Part shown: piece by piece, positions 31,571-40,469 of the stretch
Layout of the letters: each line of letters opens with the position of its first letter
Position numbering within the stretch: position 1 is the first letter of the stretch
NCBI RefSeq assembly: GCF_036127095.1
Contig: NZ_CP108006.1
Coordinates: 2,728,001-2,792,000 of the forward strand
DNA from: Streptomyces sp. NBC_00335
GTDB lineage: Bacteria > Actinomycetota > Actinomycetes > Streptomycetales > Streptomycetaceae
Reading direction: 5' to 3'
DNA length: 64,000 bases
The notes under the pieces: model-generated
Seen by the model: the letters and a program-made list of their open reading frames with translations, nothing else
What the model was told of the DNA's origin: nothing
The model's database searches: none
Made by a program: the position numbers and the translations under genes

Positions 31571-32362
31571 CTAGTGCCAGGTTCTGCGGTCTCTGGCCTT
31601 GGTGAAGAGGGCTTCTACGTCCGGGGGTTTGAGGGTGGTGGGGGTGTTCGTCAGGAACGTTGAGGTGGTGGCCGGGGTGAGGATGCGGACGTCTCTGAGG
31701 GTGGGGGCGATCTCCAGCCGGGTCGCGTCGACCACCGCCAGGACCGGGGTCACCGGGGTGGAGAGGGCGCGGGTCGCGTACGCCGCCGCGCGGCGGGCTT
31801 CGCGGGGGTCCGGGGTGGGGTCGGCGCGGCCCACCGTGAGGAGGAGGTCGCCGATCACCGCGCGCTGGCGGCGGCCCTGGACCGTGCGGATGCAGAAGAC
31901 GCCGGGCGGGCCGATGAGCAGGTGGTCCGCGATGGCGTGGATCGAGTGCAGGACCCGCCAGTCCTCCGACTCCGCCAGGGTGTCCAGTACGTCGCCCATC
32001 CGCTGCCTCACCGTGAGCTCTTGCCGGAGCCGGTGCCGGGCGCGGGTGCCCGCGGTGCCGTACGTGAGGGCGCCGAGGTGTGCCTCCCCCGGGCGGTTCG
32101 GGGCCAGGTCCTCGTCGGGCGGGAGGGACAGGCGCAGCAGGTCCTCGGCCGTGGGGACGGGTGGCGGGCCGATGGCGACGGTTCCGGTGAGGTAGGGGCG
32201 TAAGGCCGTGAGGATCTCCTCGCGGCGCTCGTCCGCCAGCACGCTGATCCGGTTGGCCCGCCGGTCGTACCAGGCCACCGCCCGGCCGTCGGGCAGGTTC
32301 ACGTACAGCCGGCCGCGGCCCGGCCGGCCGCTCGGCAGTACCTTCAGTCCCCTCGAAGACAT
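31571..32362 (-). CDS. Degenerate NERD-like protein, paralogue of the island protein
   Basis: A 263-residue protein sharing with 8349-9272 the N-terminal module RLYVNLPDGRAVAWYDRR (18-35), the EDLAPNRPG segment, and the NERD core arrangement (ADHLLIGPPGVFCIRT). The catalytic-type Asp pair is reduced to one (Asp146, ADH instead of DIDH) and the lysine is replaced by Val161 (TVQG instead of TKNH). It is therefore probably nuclease-dead and may bind DNA or regulate. The ATG at 32362 is chosen, just before the shared module. Confidence 0.7.
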   Translation of the reverse strand: MSSRGLKVLPSGRPGRGRLYVNLPDGRAVAWYDRRANRISVLADERREEILTALRPYLTGTVAIGPPPVPTAEDLLRLSLPPDEDLAPNRPGEAHLGALTYGTAGTRARHRLRQELTVRQRMGDVLDTLAESEDWRVLHSIHAIADHLLIGPPGVFCIRTVQGRRQRAVIGDLLLTVGRADPTPDPREARRAAAYATRALSTPVTPVLAVVDATRLEIAPTLRDVRILTPATTSTFLTNTPTTLKPPDVEALFTKARDRRTWH

Positions 32363-32583
32363 GGTCCTCACCCCCGGCGTCCATGGGAGCAGCCCCGGCG
32401 GCCCGCGGCAATCCCCCGGTGGGGTCGGTCCGCGGCGCGTGCCGTGCGGCCCTTGGCGTGTAACGACTCCGCCGGGTCGCTGAGGCATGGCTGTTACAGA
32501 AGCAACGGGTTACCGCAACGGCCGGTGCATACGTTTATCCCACCTGGACAGCCCAGGGCCTGACCTGCACCGAAGGACCTCCC

Positions 32584-33228
32584 GTGAACACCGTGAGCCA
32601 CAGCCGCCGCACGCTCGTACGCGCCGCCGCCGTGGCCGTGGGTGCCGGCACCCTGCTGGCGTTCCCCGCGGCGGCCGCGCTCGCCGACGGGATTCCGCCG
32701 GCTTCCTCCGTGCAGGGCGTGAGCGTCCAGCGGACCCTGGTCAAGACCCTGTCCCTCGCGGACGGCGTCTCCACCGCGAAGGTGTACCGCGTGGCCAAGG
32801 GCGCCTACCAGGCCGAGGTCCTCAATCCCGACGGCTCCACGGCGGCCACCTTGACCAGCCGCGACGGCGGCACCGGCTTCGGCGACGCCGGGACGATGCA
32901 CCTCGCGCTGCGGTCCGACGGCCGGCTCAGTTCCTGGGCCGGGAGCGTGGCCGAGGACGGGGCCGGGGCCGAGGGCCTCGGCGATGCGGGGAACGCCGGC
33001 CGCGGCACGGCCGGGCACAAGACCGCGAGCCGGGACGGCCGGGTCGTCCCCGCCGTCGCCCCCTCGCGCTCGGGTGCGGCGGGGACCGTCGAGGCGCTGG
33101 GCCTGCACACGCTGGCCGACGGCCCGGGCGACGGCATGCTGCTGCTCGCCGCGGGCGGCGGGATCGCGGCGATCGGCGCCGCCGGGCTGGGCTTCGCGAT
33201 GGTGCGCCGCGGGCGTACGGACGCGTAG
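32584..33228 (+). CDS. Secreted, membrane-anchored hypothetical protein
   Basis: A 214-residue protein with a signal peptide (VRAAAVAVGAGTLLAFPAAA, cleavage near ALADG), a small middle domain, a low-complexity linker, and a C-terminal hydrophobic segment with RRGR stop-transfer (about 185-210). No sortase motif was seen. The GTG start follows GAAGGACC. It lies just upstream of a lipoprotein-sensor kinase pair in the same direction and may be part of that envelope module. Confidence 0.6.
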   Translation: MNTVSHSRRTLVRAAAVAVGAGTLLAFPAAAALADGIPPASSVQGVSVQRTLVKTLSLADGVSTAKVYRVAKGAYQAEVLNPDGSTAATLTSRDGGTGFGDAGTMHLALRSDGRLSSWAGSVAEDGAGAEGLGDAGNAGRGTAGHKTASRDGRVVPAVAPSRSGAAGTVEALGLHTLADGPGDGMLLLAAGGGIAAIGAAGLGFAMVRRGRTDA

Positions 33229-33357
33229 GCGCACCGCTTCCCACCCCGTCGGCAAGGTGGCCCTCCGGCCCTGGACAGGCCCCGGCAGGCGGGCAGAAAC
33301 GATGCGGCTCTGCCTACTGTGGACGGGCACACGCTCATGGGAGAGGAGGGTCGGCGG

Positions 33358-34143
33358 TTGATCGGATCCGGATCCGTTCCCTCCCCGCACGGTCCCCGAC
33401 GCCGGCGCCGGCCTGTCCGTGGCGGTCTGCGGGCCGCCCTGGCGGCCGCGCTGCTGCTGCCGCTGGCGAGCGCCTGCGGTGACACCGGCGGGCTGGTCGG
33501 CGCCGGGGCGACCCCGACCGCGAGCGGGCCCGTACATCTGTGGCCGGGGCGCGCGGGGGCCGTCGTACCGCCCGCCGATCCGGGGGGCGCGCCGCCCGAG
33601 TACGTACCCGGGATCGCGCCCGTCCAGGACCAGAACGTGCACGGGATCGACCCGGCGGCCCTGGTGCAGGCCGAGCTGCGGGCCCACCCGAACGTCCAGA
33701 CCGGTCCCGACGGGATGCCTCCGGAGACCATCGCCGCGATCGAGGCGTGCGGGGCGGACGGGGCCGATCCGAAGAAGTGCCCGGTGCTGACGCCGTACTA
33801 CCGGGACCTCACCGGCAACGGCAAGGAGGAGCTGATCGTCGGCATCGAGTACCCCGACCAGCAGATGTCCGTGCGCGTGTACACGGCGGACACCCAGGGC
33901 CGGCTCAACCGGATCATGGCCACCACCGACACCGTCATCAGCGTCGAGCTCGCCGGACGGGACGTGATCCTGCGGGTCCCGAGCGGCAACGCGGGCTACG
34001 AGGTGAACACCACCTGGTCCTGGGACCCGACGCAGCGCTCGATGCTGCCGACGTGGGAGCAGATCGTCCGCGTGCCCGGCACCGGCCCGAGCCGCGCCCC
34101 GGGACCGTCCCCGGGCCCCGGCTCGGCGGGGGCGTCGCCGTGA
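33358..34143 (+). CDS. Lipoprotein paired with sensor kinase
   Basis: A 261-residue protein. After basic residues (RRRRRPVRGG) a signal segment ends in the lipobox LASAC with Cys40. The outer domain has an FG-GAP/integrin-like strand (YYRDLTGNGKEELIVGIEYP), as in lipoproteins that accompany Streptomyces sensor kinases (CseA-like). I chose the TTG at 33358 because GAGAGGAGG lies 9 nt upstream; an in-frame GTG at 33319 lacks one. Its stop overlaps the kinase start (GTGA), so the two are coupled and the lipoprotein probably modulates the kinase. Confidence 0.75.
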   Translation: MIGSGSVPSPHGPRRRRRPVRGGLRAALAAALLLPLASACGDTGGLVGAGATPTASGPVHLWPGRAGAVVPPADPGGAPPEYVPGIAPVQDQNVHGIDPAALVQAELRAHPNVQTGPDGMPPETIAAIEACGADGADPKKCPVLTPYYRDLTGNGKEELIVGIEYPDQQMSVRVYTADTQGRLNRIMATTDTVISVELAGRDVILRVPSGNAGYEVNTTWSWDPTQRSMLPTWEQIVRVPGTGPSRAPGPSPGPGSAGASP

Positions 34144-35393
34144 GGCTCCGGCCGCCCTCGTGGACGGCCACGCTGACCTGGAAGTCGGCGTGCTTCATCG
34201 TGCTGATGTGCTGCTCCCTCGCGGCGGTGCTGGGTGTGCTCGTGCACGTGGAGGTGACCGGGCAGACCGTCGCGACGGCCCGCGAGAAGGCCCTCGCCAA
34301 ACTGACCGACGCCTCGCGCGCCTACGAGGCCGGCGAGATGCTGCCGCCGGGGTCCGGGCTGGATCCGGCCGGACTGCCGGACGGGCTGCGCACGCTGGCC
34401 ATCGCCGGACAGCGCGGGACGCTCGTGGCGGAGCACGAGGGCCGGCAGCTGATGTGGGCGGCGGCCCCGGCCGACGGGAAGGCACTGGCCGCGGCCGTCG
34501 ACTACGGGCAGAGCGCGCGGACGATCAGCGGGCTGGACAACGCGATCATCGGATCGTCGGTCCTGGCCATCGGAGGGACGCTGCTGGTGGGGGCCTTCGC
34601 CGTGACCCGGGTGACGCGGCGGCTGCACCAGACGGCGACGGTGGCCCGCCGGATCACCCAGGGCGACCTGGACGCACGGGTCCGGGACCCCCGGACGAAG
34701 GACCCCTCGCGGCACCAGGACGAGGTGGCGACGGTGGCGGCGGCCCTGGACACGATGGCGGGCAGCCTGCAGACGAAGCTCCAGCGGGAGCAGCGGTTCA
34801 CGGCGGACGTCGCGCACGAGCTGCGCACCCCGCTGACCGGTCTGCAGGCGGCGTCGGAACTGCTGCCGGAGGGGCGGGCGACGGAGCTCGTGCAGGAGCG
34901 GGTGCGCACGATGCGGCAGCTGACGGAGGACCTGCTGGAGATCTCCCGGCTCGACTCGGGCAGCGAGGTGGTGGAGACGGACCTGCACCAGCTCGGGCGT
35001 CTCGCGCGGCGGGTGGTGCGGGCGTCGGGGACGGACACGGAGGTCGTCGTGGTGCGGGACGCGCACGTGGAGACGGACCGGCGGCGCCTGGAGCGGGTCC
35101 TGGGGAACCTGGTCGCCAACGCCCACAAGCACGGGCGGGCGCCGGTGGTCGTGACGGTAGACGGGCCGGTGGTGACGGTACGGGACCACGGCGACGGCTA
35201 TCCCGAGTACCTCGTGTCCCACGGGCCCCAGCGATTCCGCACCGGGGGCGGGAGCAAGGGACACGGGCTGGGGCTGACGATCGCGGTGGGACAGGCGGAG
35301 GTCATCGGGGCCGGGCTGGTGTTCCGGCAGGCGGCGGACGGTGGGGGCGGAGCGGAGGCCGTACTGACCCTGGTCGAGGCCCGGCTGCCGTGA
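34140..35393 (+). CDS. HAMP sensor histidine kinase
   Basis: A 417-residue membrane kinase: transmembrane helix about 17-37, an extracytoplasmic loop, a second helix near 140-160, HAMP (RITQGDLDARV), HisKA with phospho-acceptor His226 (FTADVAHELRTPL), an N-box (VLGNLVANAHKHG), and a partly degraded G1 (DHGDGYPE) with a good G2 (GHGLGLTI). No response-regulator gene is adjacent, so its partner is elsewhere. The GTG start overlaps the lipoprotein stop. Larger frames around it are shadows. Confidence 0.88.
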   Translation: MRLRPPSWTATLTWKSACFIVLMCCSLAAVLGVLVHVEVTGQTVATAREKALAKLTDASRAYEAGEMLPPGSGLDPAGLPDGLRTLAIAGQRGTLVAEHEGRQLMWAAAPADGKALAAAVDYGQSARTISGLDNAIIGSSVLAIGGTLLVGAFAVTRVTRRLHQTATVARRITQGDLDARVRDPRTKDPSRHQDEVATVAAALDTMAGSLQTKLQREQRFTADVAHELRTPLTGLQAASELLPEGRATELVQERVRTMRQLTEDLLEISRLDSGSEVVETDLHQLGRLARRVVRASGTDTEVVVVRDAHVETDRRRLERVLGNLVANAHKHGRAPVVVTVDGPVVTVRDHGDGYPEYLVSHGPQRFRTGGGSKGHGLGLTIAVGQAEVIGAGLVFRQAADGGGGAEAVLTLVEARLP

Positions 35394-35394
35394 G

Positions 35395-35442
35395 GTGACG
35401 CCCGGCTGGCGTGGTGTGACGCCCGGCTGGCGTGGTGTGACG
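35395..35442. repeat. 21-bp tandem repeat after the kinase gene
   Basis: GTGACGCCCGGCTGGCGTGGT starts at 35395 and 35416, with a partial third copy at 35437. It begins one base after the kinase stop and probably arose by slippage. Confidence 0.7.
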
Positions 35443-35490
35443 CCCCCGGGTCACTCCCCCGGCGCGGCCGGGCCGGGCGGGACCCGGCCC

Positions 35491-35766
35491 TCACGCCGCC
35501 GGCGGGGTCGGCTTGGTCCAGGGCCAGCGGAGCTTCGGCTTCTGGCCGCCCGGGGCGTAGACGTACTTCCAGCCCTTCTGGAGACCGAGGCGCTTGGAGT
35601 ACCCCGCGGGGACCCGCTCGTAGAGCAGCACCGTGGGGGCGCCGCCGTCCGGGGCCGGGACCGGGATCTCGTACCACTTGGACGGGTGGCCGGTCGGGCC
35701 GAGGAGGATCGGGAGGGTCCGGCCGTCCATCGGGCCGCCCTCGAAGGGGGTGGGTTGGCTTCTCAC
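35491..35766 (-). CDS. Small conserved hypothetical protein
   Basis: A 91-residue soluble, Pro/Gly/Lys-rich protein with an YAPGGQKPKLRWPW tail. It has no motif I can assign. The start could be the GTG at 35766 or the ATG at 35730 (MDGRTLPILLG). Codon use is normal, so it is likely a real gene. Confidence 0.55.
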   Translation of the reverse strand: MRSQPTPFEGGPMDGRTLPILLGPTGHPSKWYEIPVPAPDGGAPTVLLYERVPAGYSKRLGLQKGWKYVYAPGGQKPKLRWPWTKPTPPAA

Positions 35767-35843
35767 CGTTCCAGTCTCACAGCTTCTCGGACGTCACATC
35801 TCCTCGGAGCTCACAGCTTCTCGGAGCTCACGGCTTTCAGGGG

Positions 35844-36560
35844 TCACAGCAGGTGGGCCGCCTCGGAGACCACCGGGATCACCCGGCGGGCCAGTACCCC
35901 CACCGGACCGTCCGCTGATTCGAGCGCGAGCGCGGCACGGGCCGCGGCGGCCGTTTCCGGGTCGGTGGCGGCCGTGGCCGCGAGCAGGGCGATGAACTGG
36001 TCGACCAGCCAGTCCCGGAGCGAGTCGATCTCCGGCTGTTTGCCCTCGTCGATCCAGATCAGCGAGGCGGCCTCGACCGCCGTGATCCACGTGCGCACCA
36101 TCATGCTCAGGCGCGGGCCGGGGGCCGGTACGCCGAGGTGGAAGAGGATCGCCTCGGCGGCGGCCCGGCGGATGCCGTCGACGGTGGCGGTGGTGCGGGA
36201 GGTTTCGACCACGCTGCCGCCCTGGAGGAGGGCGGAGAAGCCTGCGTCGTGTTCGTCGACGAAGGCCAGGTACCGGTCCAGGACCCGGGAGAGCCGCTGG
36301 GTCAGGGGGCCGGCCTGGGGTTCGGCGAAGCAGAGCCGCAGCACGTCGGCCGCCGAGCGCAGGGCGGCCTCGTAGAGCTGCTGTTTGCCGCCCGGGAAGT
36401 AGCGGTAGACGAGGGGGCGCGAGACGCCGGCGGCCTCGGCCACGTCGTCCAGCGAGACCTCCTCCGGCGCCCGGTGCGCGAACAACGTCAGGGCCGCGTC
36501 GAGGAGCTGGGCCCGCCGCTCCTCGACGCTCAACCTGCGGTACGCCCGTACGGCTGTCAT
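35844..36560 (-). CDS. TetR-family transcriptional regulator
   Basis: A 238-residue TetR-type regulator. The N-terminal helix-turn-helix covers about 15-60 (LLDAALTLFAHRAPEEVSLD, then VAEAAGVSRPLVYRYFPGGK). The C-terminal ligand/dimer domain is divergent. It lies 36 bp after the AurF-like oxygenase gene in the same direction, so it is probably co-transcribed and autoregulates that divergent locus. Confidence 0.9.
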   Translation of the reverse strand: MTAVRAYRRLSVEERRAQLLDAALTLFAHRAPEEVSLDDVAEAAGVSRPLVYRYFPGGKQQLYEAALRSAADVLRLCFAEPQAGPLTQRLSRVLDRYLAFVDEHDAGFSALLQGGSVVETSRTTATVDGIRRAAAEAILFHLGVPAPGPRLSMMVRTWITAVEAASLIWIDEGKQPEIDSLRDWLVDQFIALLAATAATDPETAAAARAALALESADGPVGVLARRVIPVVSEAAHLL

Positions 36561-36596
36561 GTCCGCAGGGTAGCCGCACCCCGAGGTGAGGGGTGT

Positions 36597-37526
36597 TCAG
36601 GCGAGGAGGCCCGAGCTCTTCCAGAGCTTGCGGCCGACCCCTTGCATCACGCCGATGTCGTCCAGGAAGTCGGTGAGCCGCTTGGCTCCGGTCTGCATGA
36701 CCTCCCGGCGGTGGCCGCTCGCCTTGACCTGGGCGAGCGCTTCGTGCCGGTCGAGGCCGATGTTGTCGTAGACCTGGGGGTTCACGAAGGCCTGCGAGAA
36801 GACGCGGGCGGCCTGGCCGCAGCTGACGCGGGTGAGTTCCTGCTCCCAGCGCGGGGCGGTGAGCATCTGGCGGCGCAGCTCCTCGCGGGCGTAGCGGACG
36901 TGGCGCGCCTCTTCGATGACGTGGATGCGGGTGACTCCGCGCACGAGGGGCTGGATGCGCTCGTCCGGGAAGGTCAGGCGCTGCATCCAGTCGAGGATCT
37001 CCTCGCCGAGGAGGGTGCAGGCGAAGGAGCCGGGGGTGGTGGAGATGGTCTTCAGGATGCGGGCGAGGTTGTGGTTGGTGCGGGAGACCGGGTATTCGGG
37101 TGCTCCGCCCGTCTTGATCATGCGGGCGAACATCATCGAGTGGCGGCACTCGTCGGCTATCTCGGTGAGCGCGTACCGGACGTGATTGCTGGTCAGGGAC
37201 TTGTCGTAGACGTGCCGGACCAGGAGCTGCATGAGGATGATCTCGAACCAGATGCCGAGCGAGCCGAGGGCGGCCGCCTCGTGGCGGGAGAGTTCGATGC
37301 GCTGCTCCTCGCCCATCTTCTTCCACAGCGGGGTGTCGAAGAGGGAGAGCAGCTCGGGCGGCCAGTAGTACTTGCCGTCGATGGGCGGGGCGTCCCAGTC
37401 GAGTTCCTTGTCGGGGTCGAAGGAGTGCTTCGCCGAGGATTCGAGCAGCCGCTCGGCGATCTGCTCGCGGTCCTTGAGCAGGCCGAGGGCGTCGCGGAGC
37501 TCGGCTCGTTCGGTCACGGTGGTCAT
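36597..37526 (-). CDS. AurF-like di-iron oxygenase
   Basis: A 309-residue helical protein of the p-aminobenzoate N-oxygenase (AurF)/ferritin-like superfamily. Metal-binding helices include EIADECRHSMMF (E-x-x-x-x-H type) and IHVIEEARHVRYAREE. AurF-type enzymes oxidise aryl amines; the substrate here is unknown. The ATG at 37526 (MTTVTERAEL) is chosen because GAGGTG lies 10 nt upstream; a GTG at 37538 is possible. Co-directional with the TetR gene and divergent from a second di-iron protein gene. Confidence 0.82.
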   Translation of the reverse strand: MTTVTERAELRDALGLLKDREQIAERLLESSAKHSFDPDKELDWDAPPIDGKYYWPPELLSLFDTPLWKKMGEEQRIELSRHEAAALGSLGIWFEIILMQLLVRHVYDKSLTSNHVRYALTEIADECRHSMMFARMIKTGGAPEYPVSRTNHNLARILKTISTTPGSFACTLLGEEILDWMQRLTFPDERIQPLVRGVTRIHVIEEARHVRYAREELRRQMLTAPRWEQELTRVSCGQAARVFSQAFVNPQVYDNIGLDRHEALAQVKASGHRREVMQTGAKRLTDFLDDIGVMQGVGRKLWKSSGLLA

Positions 37527-37669
37527 GGCTTCGGACACCTCGTCGTCGAGTTACCGGCGGTCACCTCTTATGAGACTGCTTGTCAGCAAGGCCGTCAATC
37601 CCCCGCACCCGACTTGTTGACCGCGCGTCTACCAACGTGTGACGCTGCCAACTGTCCGGTCCCGTACGG

Positions 37670-37699
37670 AAGTACACGCAAGTACACGCAAGTACGCGG
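37670..37699 (+). repeat. 10-bp direct repeats upstream of the di-iron gene
   Basis: AAGTACACGC occurs at 37670 and 37680, followed by a degenerate AAGTACGCGG at 37690. They lie 23-53 bp before the start at 37723, so they may be regulator-binding or slippage repeats. Confidence 0.6.
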
Positions 37700-37722
37700 T
37701 TACGTGAGACGAGGGGGCGTCA

Positions 37723-38829
37723 GTGTCGACGCACGAGCTCTACACCAACGATCCGGGTGAGACCGTCTGGCCGGTCCCCGCCTCCGGCAACGCCCGTTTC
37801 AGCTGGGAGTACGACGGCGGCCGCGAGCGGCTGCTGGCCCTGTACCAGAAGGGCAAGGACAAGCAGTGGGACGGCGCCAAGCGCATCGACTGGGACATCG
37901 AGGTGGATCCGTACGATCCCCTGGGCACCCCGGACGAGGCGCTTCCGCTGCACGGCACCCTGCACTGGGCCAAGCTCACGGAACGGGACCGCGGCGAGCT
38001 GCGCCGGCACTACAGCGCATGGAACTTCAGCCAGTTCCTGCACGGCGAGCAGGGCGCGATGGTGTGCGCGGCGCGCATCGTCGAGTCGGTGCCGGACCTG
38101 GACGCGAAGTTCTACTCCGCCACCCAGACCATGGACGAGGCCCGCCACGCGGAGATATTCGGACGGTTCCTGCACGAGAAGATCGGGATGCTCTACCCGA
38201 TCAACGACAGCCTCCAGGGCCTGCTCGGCGACACCTTGCGCGATTCCCGCTGGGACATGCCGTACCTGGGCATGCAGGTGCTCATCGAGGGGCTGGCGCT
38301 GGCCGCCTTCGGGATGATCCGCGACACCACGAACAAGCCGCTGCCCAAGCAGATCCTGGCCTACGTGATGCAGGACGAGGCACGGCACGTGGCGTTCGGG
38401 CGGATGGCCCTGCGCGACTACTACAAGCAGTTGTCGGACGCCGAGCTGCGCGAGCGCGAGGAGTTCGTGATCGAGGGCTGCTACCTGATGCGGGACCGGC
38501 TGCGCGGGGTGGAGGTGCTGGAGAACTTCGGCATCTCGCGCGCCGAGGCGGAGGAGTTCAGCGAGCGCTCCGAGTTCCTGGCGCTCTTCCGCAAGCTGCT
38601 GTTCAGCCGGATCGTGCCGTGCGTGAAGGACATCGGGCTGTGGGGCGAGCGGCTCCAGAAGGCGTACCTGGACATGGGCGTCTTCGAGATGGGCAACTCC
38701 AACCTGGACCTGCTGATGAGCCAGGACGAGGAGATCGCCGAGGCCCTCGACCGGGAGCGCTTCGCGGCGGAGGAGGAGCAGCGGGTGGCGGAGGTGACGG
38801 AGACCATCGCGGAGGGCGCGGGCGGGTAG
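37723..38829 (+). CDS. Ferritin-like di-iron protein
   Basis: A 368-residue helical protein with paired E-x-x-H metal motifs: FLHGEQGAMV, TMDEARHAEIFGRF, LIEGLALAAF and VMQDEARHVAFG. These four carboxylate helices match ferritin-like/R2-type oxidases. The GTG start at 37723 follows a GAGGGGGC. Divergent from the AurF-like gene across a 196-bp gap that holds the direct repeats; both may be controlled by the TetR regulator. An oxidase or hydroxylase role is likely; the substrate is unknown. Confidence 0.8.
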   Translation: MSTHELYTNDPGETVWPVPASGNARFSWEYDGGRERLLALYQKGKDKQWDGAKRIDWDIEVDPYDPLGTPDEALPLHGTLHWAKLTERDRGELRRHYSAWNFSQFLHGEQGAMVCAARIVESVPDLDAKFYSATQTMDEARHAEIFGRFLHEKIGMLYPINDSLQGLLGDTLRDSRWDMPYLGMQVLIEGLALAAFGMIRDTTNKPLPKQILAYVMQDEARHVAFGRMALRDYYKQLSDAELREREEFVIEGCYLMRDRLRGVEVLENFGISRAEAEEFSERSEFLALFRKLLFSRIVPCVKDIGLWGERLQKAYLDMGVFEMGNSNLDLLMSQDEEIAEALDRERFAAEEEQRVAEVTETIAEGAGG

Positions 38830-38942
38830 GGCGGGGGCGGACAGGGCGCGCCCCGGCCGGGCCCGGACCGGAGACCGTTCCGGGCCGGAACCGGCGGGCA
38901 GGCGGGCAAGCGGGCAGGCGGGCGGTCGGGTCGTGCGGCCGG

Positions 38943-40421
38943 TCAGGCAGGCCCCAGTTCCGGGTCGCGGGTTTCGTGGACCTCCCAGCGGCCGGCCCGG
39001 GCCGCGAGCTCGTCGTCGCGCCTCGTCATCACCAGGGGTGCGGCCACGGCCAGGGCGGTGGAGAGCGCTGTCACCCCCAGCGACGCGACCCAGGGCATCG
39101 GGACGGTCAGCACCAGGACGACCAGCCCGTAGGACAGTGACAAGCCGCCGAACGAGGGCCACACGGCTCCGGGCAGCAGGGCGGAGAGCGCGGGCGAGAG
39201 CACCGTACGGCGCTCCGGGTCGGGTTGCACGGGAGCGGCGGGCGCGATGACCCGCTCGAAGTCCTCGCGGTCCATCCGCAGCCACGCCCCCTCGCCCTCG
39301 TCGGTGACGAAGACGACCGGCTGCCGGTTCCTGATCAGGCGCCAGTTCCGGGCGCCGATCAGCCAGCCCGGCCGGTCCCCCGCGCGCGCCGCGAAGAGGC
39401 CGATCTTGCGGTTCGTTCCGGCGTCGATCAGCACCTCGGAACCGTCCTCCAGCGCGAAGAGCAGCCCGCGGCCCGATGTCACGCGGACCGTGCCGTCCTC
39501 GTCTCCGAGCGAGGTGTGGTCGTCCCGCCGGGCCGCGGTGATCCGGGCCCGCACGGCGGGCAGCGCCGCCCCGCCGCTCGCGTCCTCCCGGAGCGTGGCG
39601 GCGGCCGCGTTGACCCGTCGGCGCGGAAGGAGGGCCAGTCCCCAGAGGAGCAGCGCGCCCCCACCACAGGCCAGGACGATCTTGCCGCCCGTGTTGGGCG
39701 GGACGAGCGCGAACACGGAGCCCGTCTCCAGGTACCGGCCGAGGTCGTCGCGCTTGTTCACGTAGCCGCCGAGTTCGGGCGCGGTCGGGGCGTACAGCAC
39801 CGGGACGGCCGCGGCGGACGCCCCGGGATCACCGAGAGGCCTGCCGAACCGTTCCGCCGCGACCAGGTCCGCCTGCCGCCCGAGGAACCCGTCCACCACC
39901 TCGACCCGCCCCTTGCCCACGATGCCGCCGCCCGGGGAGCGGAGGGGCACTTCGACCGTCACGTCACCGTCCACGACCGGAATCCTGCTGTCGAGGGCCT
40001 CCAGCCGGTGGACCTCGACGATCCGGCCCTGGGCCACCTCTGCACCGGCCTCCTGGATCGCCGCGATCCGTCGCAGGTCGCCCCCTTCCGTCCGGGCCGC
40101 CAGCGTGCCGACGGCGGCAGCGGCCGGGAAGATCAGCACCGCGACCTTCAGCCACCAGAAGAAGCGGGATTCCGGCTTCCCGGGCAGCCGCGCGGGCGGC
40201 GCCGGCACCGGGCCCGCCTCCCGGGGCGGCACGATCGGGACCGGCCGGGATTGCGACCACGCCCACCCGGCGGTCAGCGCCAGGGCCACCGCCCCCAGGG
40301 CAATCACCTCCGGCCGGTACACCGACACGCCCGCACCCAGCACCAGCCACCACAGCGCCAGCACCGTGCACGTCACGGCGGCCCCACCCAAGTACCTGGT
40401 TATCCAGGCGTTTCTCCCCAT
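38943..40421 (-). CDS. Large membrane protein, unknown function
   Basis: About 492 residues from the ATG at 40421 (MGRNAWITRY); an in-frame start at 40439 adds six. Two N-terminal helices, a third near 95-115, then an outside domain. A fourth helix (about 255-272, IVLACGGGALLLWGLALL), a cytoplasmic domain, and two C-terminal helices follow. Topology and size suggest an envelope or E3-ligase-like GIDE-type fold, but no motif decides. It is co-directional with the PBP-FtsW pair upstream, 48 bp away. Confidence 0.55.
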   Translation of the reverse strand: MGRNAWITRYLGGAAVTCTVLALWWLVLGAGVSVYRPEVIALGAVALALTAGWAWSQSRPVPIVPPREAGPVPAPPARLPGKPESRFFWWLKVAVLIFPAAAAVGTLAARTEGGDLRRIAAIQEAGAEVAQGRIVEVHRLEALDSRIPVVDGDVTVEVPLRSPGGGIVGKGRVEVVDGFLGRQADLVAAERFGRPLGDPGASAAAVPVLYAPTAPELGGYVNKRDDLGRYLETGSVFALVPPNTGGKIVLACGGGALLLWGLALLPRRRVNAAAATLREDASGGAALPAVRARITAARRDDHTSLGDEDGTVRVTSGRGLLFALEDGSEVLIDAGTNRKIGLFAARAGDRPGWLIGARNWRLIRNRQPVVFVTDEGEGAWLRMDREDFERVIAPAAPVQPDPERRTVLSPALSALLPGAVWPSFGGLSLSYGLVVLVLTVPMPWVASLGVTALSTALAVAAPLVMTRRDDELAARAGRWEVHETRDPELGPA

Positions 40422-40469
40422 GACCGCGGAGATTGGCAACCCCTGCGAGGGCCCCTCCGCGCGGCCGAT

